This document shows, piece after piece, positions 61,328 through 64,000 of a DNA stretch of 64,000 nucleotides (the stretch's first letter is position 1; the number at the start of each line of letters is the position of its first letter). The stretch covers positions 193,550 through 257,549 of the forward strand of contig VFFE01007127.1 in the NCBI GenBank assembly GCA_008921705.1. Reading direction: 5' to 3'. The notes under the pieces are model-generated. The model was not told the DNA's origin and searched no databases. It was given only the letters and a program-made list of their open reading frames with translations. A program made the position numbers and the translations under genes. This DNA comes from Burhinus oedicnemus (taxonomy: Eukaryota; Chordata; Aves; Charadriiformes; Burhinidae).

Positions 61328-62105
61328 TGCTAAACGCAAGGTAATGAAAGTATACTGCTTGTCAGTGGGACAGGGAATTTACCATTATCTAATACAACCT
61401 GGATAATGCAACAGAGAAACTTAAATGAGAGGCGCATCCCCACAGCCTAAATGTGCTGCCTTTCTAAAATGCAAATATTTTTTAAAATGCCGAAGTCAGA
61501 AAATCTGAAAATTTAACATGAGGGTGGGACTTCTCAATCGGACAACTGATTTGTACTTGGCTATAGCAGTCATCTGAGTTTTTTCCATCTGTAGTTGAAA
61601 TTTATTATTTTCTGAAAATTTTGACTTAGTGCAAAAGTTACAGCTACATGTTAGATTCTAAAATTAAAAATATCATTTCAGATCTTAACGTGAAAGATAC
61701 CAACTAGTTTCCTAGTTTTGCTAAGTTAGCTTTATGCCTTGGTTAGGGCTTGAATTAAGTAAGAATGCTAATTTTTCCTGCCCTAATTCTTAATGGTCTA
61801 GCACATCTTCTTTGATGCAATACAAGGATGGAAAGCTATTTTAGGATTGTCCAGGAGAAGTTAAATTGCATCAGAAGTCCTGCAGTACAAGGTTGTTATT
61901 CACCTACTCCCCCACCTCTCGCCATCTACAGCCACATTGTACCACTACGGACCACTTTGTACCAGGGAATGAACCTGCCTGGGACCAGCAAAGCAGGGCC
62001 ACTTTGTAGGCTGTGCAGAGCAAGAGGTTTTGGGCAGCAACGGGTTCAAGGAAGCCATCTTCCCTTTATTGCAAGTCTCATGAGTCAACTCACTAGTCAA
62101 GTCAC

Positions 62106-62584
62106 AAGAAAGACACTGAGGTGCTGGAGTGTGTCCAGAGAAGGGCAACACAGCTGGTGAGGGGTCTGGAGCACAAGTCTTCTGAGGAACAGCTGAGGGA
62201 ACTGGGGTTGTTCAGCCTGGAGAAAAGGAGGCCGAGGGGAGACCTTCTCGCTCTCTACAACTACCTGAGAGGAGGGTGTAGCCAGGTGGCGGTTGGTCTC
62301 TTCTCCCAAGTAACGAGCAACAGGTTAAGAGGAAATGGCCTCAAGTTGTGCCAGGGGAGGTTTAGATTGGATATTAGGAAAAATTTCTTCACCAAAAGGA
62401 TTGTCAAGCATTGGAACAGGCTGCCCAGGGCAGGGGTGGAGACACCATCCCTGGAGATATTTAAAAGCCGGATAGACATGGTGCTGAGGGACATGGTTTG
62501 GTGGTGGTTTGGGCAGTGTTAGGTTGATGGTTGGACTTGATCTTAAAGGTCTCTCCCAACCCAGGTAATTCTATGATTCTACAA
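62106..62584 (+). mobile_element. CR1 LINE fragment, 3' end, reading frame intact
   Basis: This sense copy runs from AAGAAAGACACTGAGGTGCT to the tail GTAATTCTATGATTCTAC. The frame is open for 133 codons (62121-62522) and carries [18 protein letters not shown], then [19 protein letters not shown]. It ends in [10 protein letters not shown] and a TAG that is the native CR1 stop. It is the same subfamily as the 45.3 kb copy, in the same orientation. The intact frame marks it as one of the youngest insertions here. Confidence 0.96.
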
Positions 62585-63802
62585 GATTTAAGGGCAAAGA
62601 GGAATTTATATCCACTTTTCACAACCCAAATTTTTTAGCCTTTTGGTTCTAAGGTGTCCATTTTCCACCAAAAAAATCTTCCTTCAGCATTGAGATTCCT
62701 CTCCAACTGGACATGCTGAGTAAAAATCTGAGCAAAGAAAAACTCTTGCAAAAACTCCTGAAGCTTTCAATATGGCTGTGATTTTACCCTCACTTTTTTT
62801 TTTTTTTAAATAAAAGCTTAGTCTTTCAGTACAAGATTGTAAATTCTCCACAATCTATGCTGCATAGAAAAATCCTGTGTAGAAAGTTAATAAACATTCT
62901 TATTCTCAGGCCACTTTACAAAAAGATGGGGTGGGAGGTGAGGGAGCAGCCAGGAGACGGATGACCTGTTACAATTCCCAGCCAGGAAAGGCACACAAAC
63001 CAAGTCCCTCGGTCTTGCTTAAACCACTCTCCTCCTGGACCAGAAATAGTGAGCCTGCCACCACCAAGAAATACAGCGGGTCGTCATGTGTCTGCTTCCT
63101 GACACCCCCACCGAGAGGGAGAAGCAAAGCAGGAGGAGGAGGAGGACAGCTTAACTCATACATCGCTTTGCTACATCGCTGGAGGAACTAGCATAGCGCT
63201 GCAGATGGCAAACATTCATGCTCAGCGCAAGACGCTGTGATTTAATCAACTGCGCTGTCTTATCTTCAGAGGTCCCCAACGCTTCACAAAACTGGGAGTA
63301 TATCACTCCAAAGGAACATGTTAAGGATTAGATTTTCTTTTGCATGTTTTTGTATTAAGATGACCATTTGTACGAGATAAGAATCCTCTGGTGTGCCTTC
63401 AGCTGAAACCTGAATCCTGGCTTTGTGGCATCGAGATGGGTAATTGCAGAAATGAATGTACCATCATGCGCCAGGCGAGGGGAAGGTCCGAGTGCAGCTG
63501 TGTTGAGAAGTTACCTAGAGCAGCTCTGAATGTGCAGGATCTCAACAAGCCCAAACCTCATTTAATCCTTAAGTTGGTGAGAGATGTTTCATTCTTTCTT
63601 CACCAGATATTTTTAACTGTGGAATACAGACTCTCTGAGCCAAATTCTGCCCTTCTGGCACCCAAAAGTCTTTAAAAAGATGGTGAGCAAGCCACAAAAC
63701 CTGCCCAACAGGAAGGACGCGTATCCTGATTTTCAGAAGCCAAAGAGCACATGCAGCTCTGAGCACTAGCAACAAAATTGTGCTGAGGAACCACGACCCA
63801 GT
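62585..63802. other. Unique sequence, no gene recognised
   Basis: Contains a run of 14 T at 62794-62807 and an AGG trinucleotide run at about 63131-63146. No exon or RNA gene was recognised. Confidence 0.5.
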
Positions 63803-64000
63803 ATCATAGAATCATAGAATCATTTAGGTTGGAAAAGACCTTTAAGATCATCTGGTCCAATCACTGACCCTACTCTACCAGGTCTGCCACTAAACCATGT
63901 CTCTAAGCACCACATCTACACGACTTTTAAACACATCTAGGGATGGTGACTCAATGTCACCTCCTGGGGCTTTACTGGGTCCATGGAACTGCTGGGAGTA
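63803..64000 (-). mobile_element. CR1 LINE fragment, 3' end, runs off the window
   Basis: It begins ATCATAGAATCATAGAATCA, complete CR1 terminal octamers in antisense, then GGTTGGAAAAGACCTTTAAG and ATCATCTGGTCCAATC. It continues through ACCATGTCTCTAAGCACCAC and TTTTAAACACATCTAGGGAT to the window edge. The interior differs from every other copy here, so it is another CR1 subfamily. Its 5' extent is unknown. Confidence 0.95.

Larger units (their letters stand above)
49997..62105. other. Long unique stretch without a recognisable gene
   Basis: Twelve kb without a CR1 copy or a gene I can support. Enhancer-like AT-rich patches lie at about 50560-50880 and 54880-55280. Small features include a triple TTAGCTAA at 51250, A-rich runs at 56555-56590, 56602-56613 and 57551-57576, an (AT)n run at 59052, an A/C-rich tract at 59886-60003 and a TTTTA run at 61299. 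About 51930-52400 has the texture of a very old decayed repeat but matches nothing I can name. The longest open frame of the window (56858-57526) lies here and is described separately. Confidence 0.5.

Noticed and set aside
1..64000. CRISPR arrays, operons, ribosome-binding sites, bacterial terminators
   Set aside because: The window is vertebrate DNA; no regularly spaced repeats or prokaryotic gene organisation are present.

Overview
The window reads as nuclear DNA from a bird and contains no protein-coding gene that I can support. The organism call rests on the repeats. Eleven young-to-middle-aged CR1 LINE fragments are scattered through it. Nine of them keep a 3' tail with the bird/reptile CR1 signature: the octamer ATTCTATG (or its complement) next to a stretch related to GGTTGGAAGGGACC. 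There are no Alu, B1 or L1 signatures, no bacterial gene packing, and base composition is AT-leaning with isolated GC-rich patches. Open reading frames are almost all short, overlap each other on both strands, and lack recognisable domains. The only ones with recognisable protein content are the C-terminal ends of the CR1 reverse-transcriptase ORF. The window is therefore best read as intergenic or deep intronic sequence; which gene it belongs to cannot be told from it.

Layout. 1-5.5 kb: AT-rich unique sequence. 5.5-6.0 kb: antisense CR1. 8.1-9.1 kb: a possible retroviral LTR-plus-leader relic. 10.5 kb: CR1 scrap. 15.3 kb: antisense CR1. 17.9-18.2 kb: compact solo-LTR-like element. 21.7 kb: ancient MIR-like SINE. 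22.9-24.1 kb: probable ERVL-type LTR followed by a primer-binding-site-like sequence and leader. 26.4 kb: MIR-like scrap. 29.3-29.8 kb: two CR1 pieces facing each other and forming a large inverted repeat. 33.2 kb: sense CR1. 33.6-45.3 kb: long, mostly unique stretch with enhancer-like AT-rich sequence and a very old CR1/L3-like scrap at 44.3 kb. 45.3 and 48.3 kb: sense CR1s. 49.9 kb: CR1 tail scrap. 50-62 kb: unique sequence with enhancer-like patches, A-rich runs and microsatellites. 62.1 kb: sense CR1. 63.8 kb to the right edge: antisense CR1 that runs out of the window.

At least three CR1 subfamilies are present. The 45.3/62.1 kb pair share one consensus. The 15.3, 29.3, 29.6, 33.2 and 48.3 kb copies share a second. 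The 5.5, 10.5 and 63.8 kb copies differ from both. Two copies (33.2 and 62.1 kb) keep an unbroken reading frame to the native ORF stop, so they are probably the youngest here.

I did not find a new multi-gene system. The observations most worth checking are the converging CR1 pair with its 340-bp hairpin, the ERVL-type 5' end, a triple TTAGCTAA palindrome spaced one helical turn apart, a 31-bp perfect purine-pyrimidine alternation, a 14-bp palindrome carrying two E-boxes, a strong G-quadruplex motif, and an enhancer-like block at 54.9-55.3 kb.
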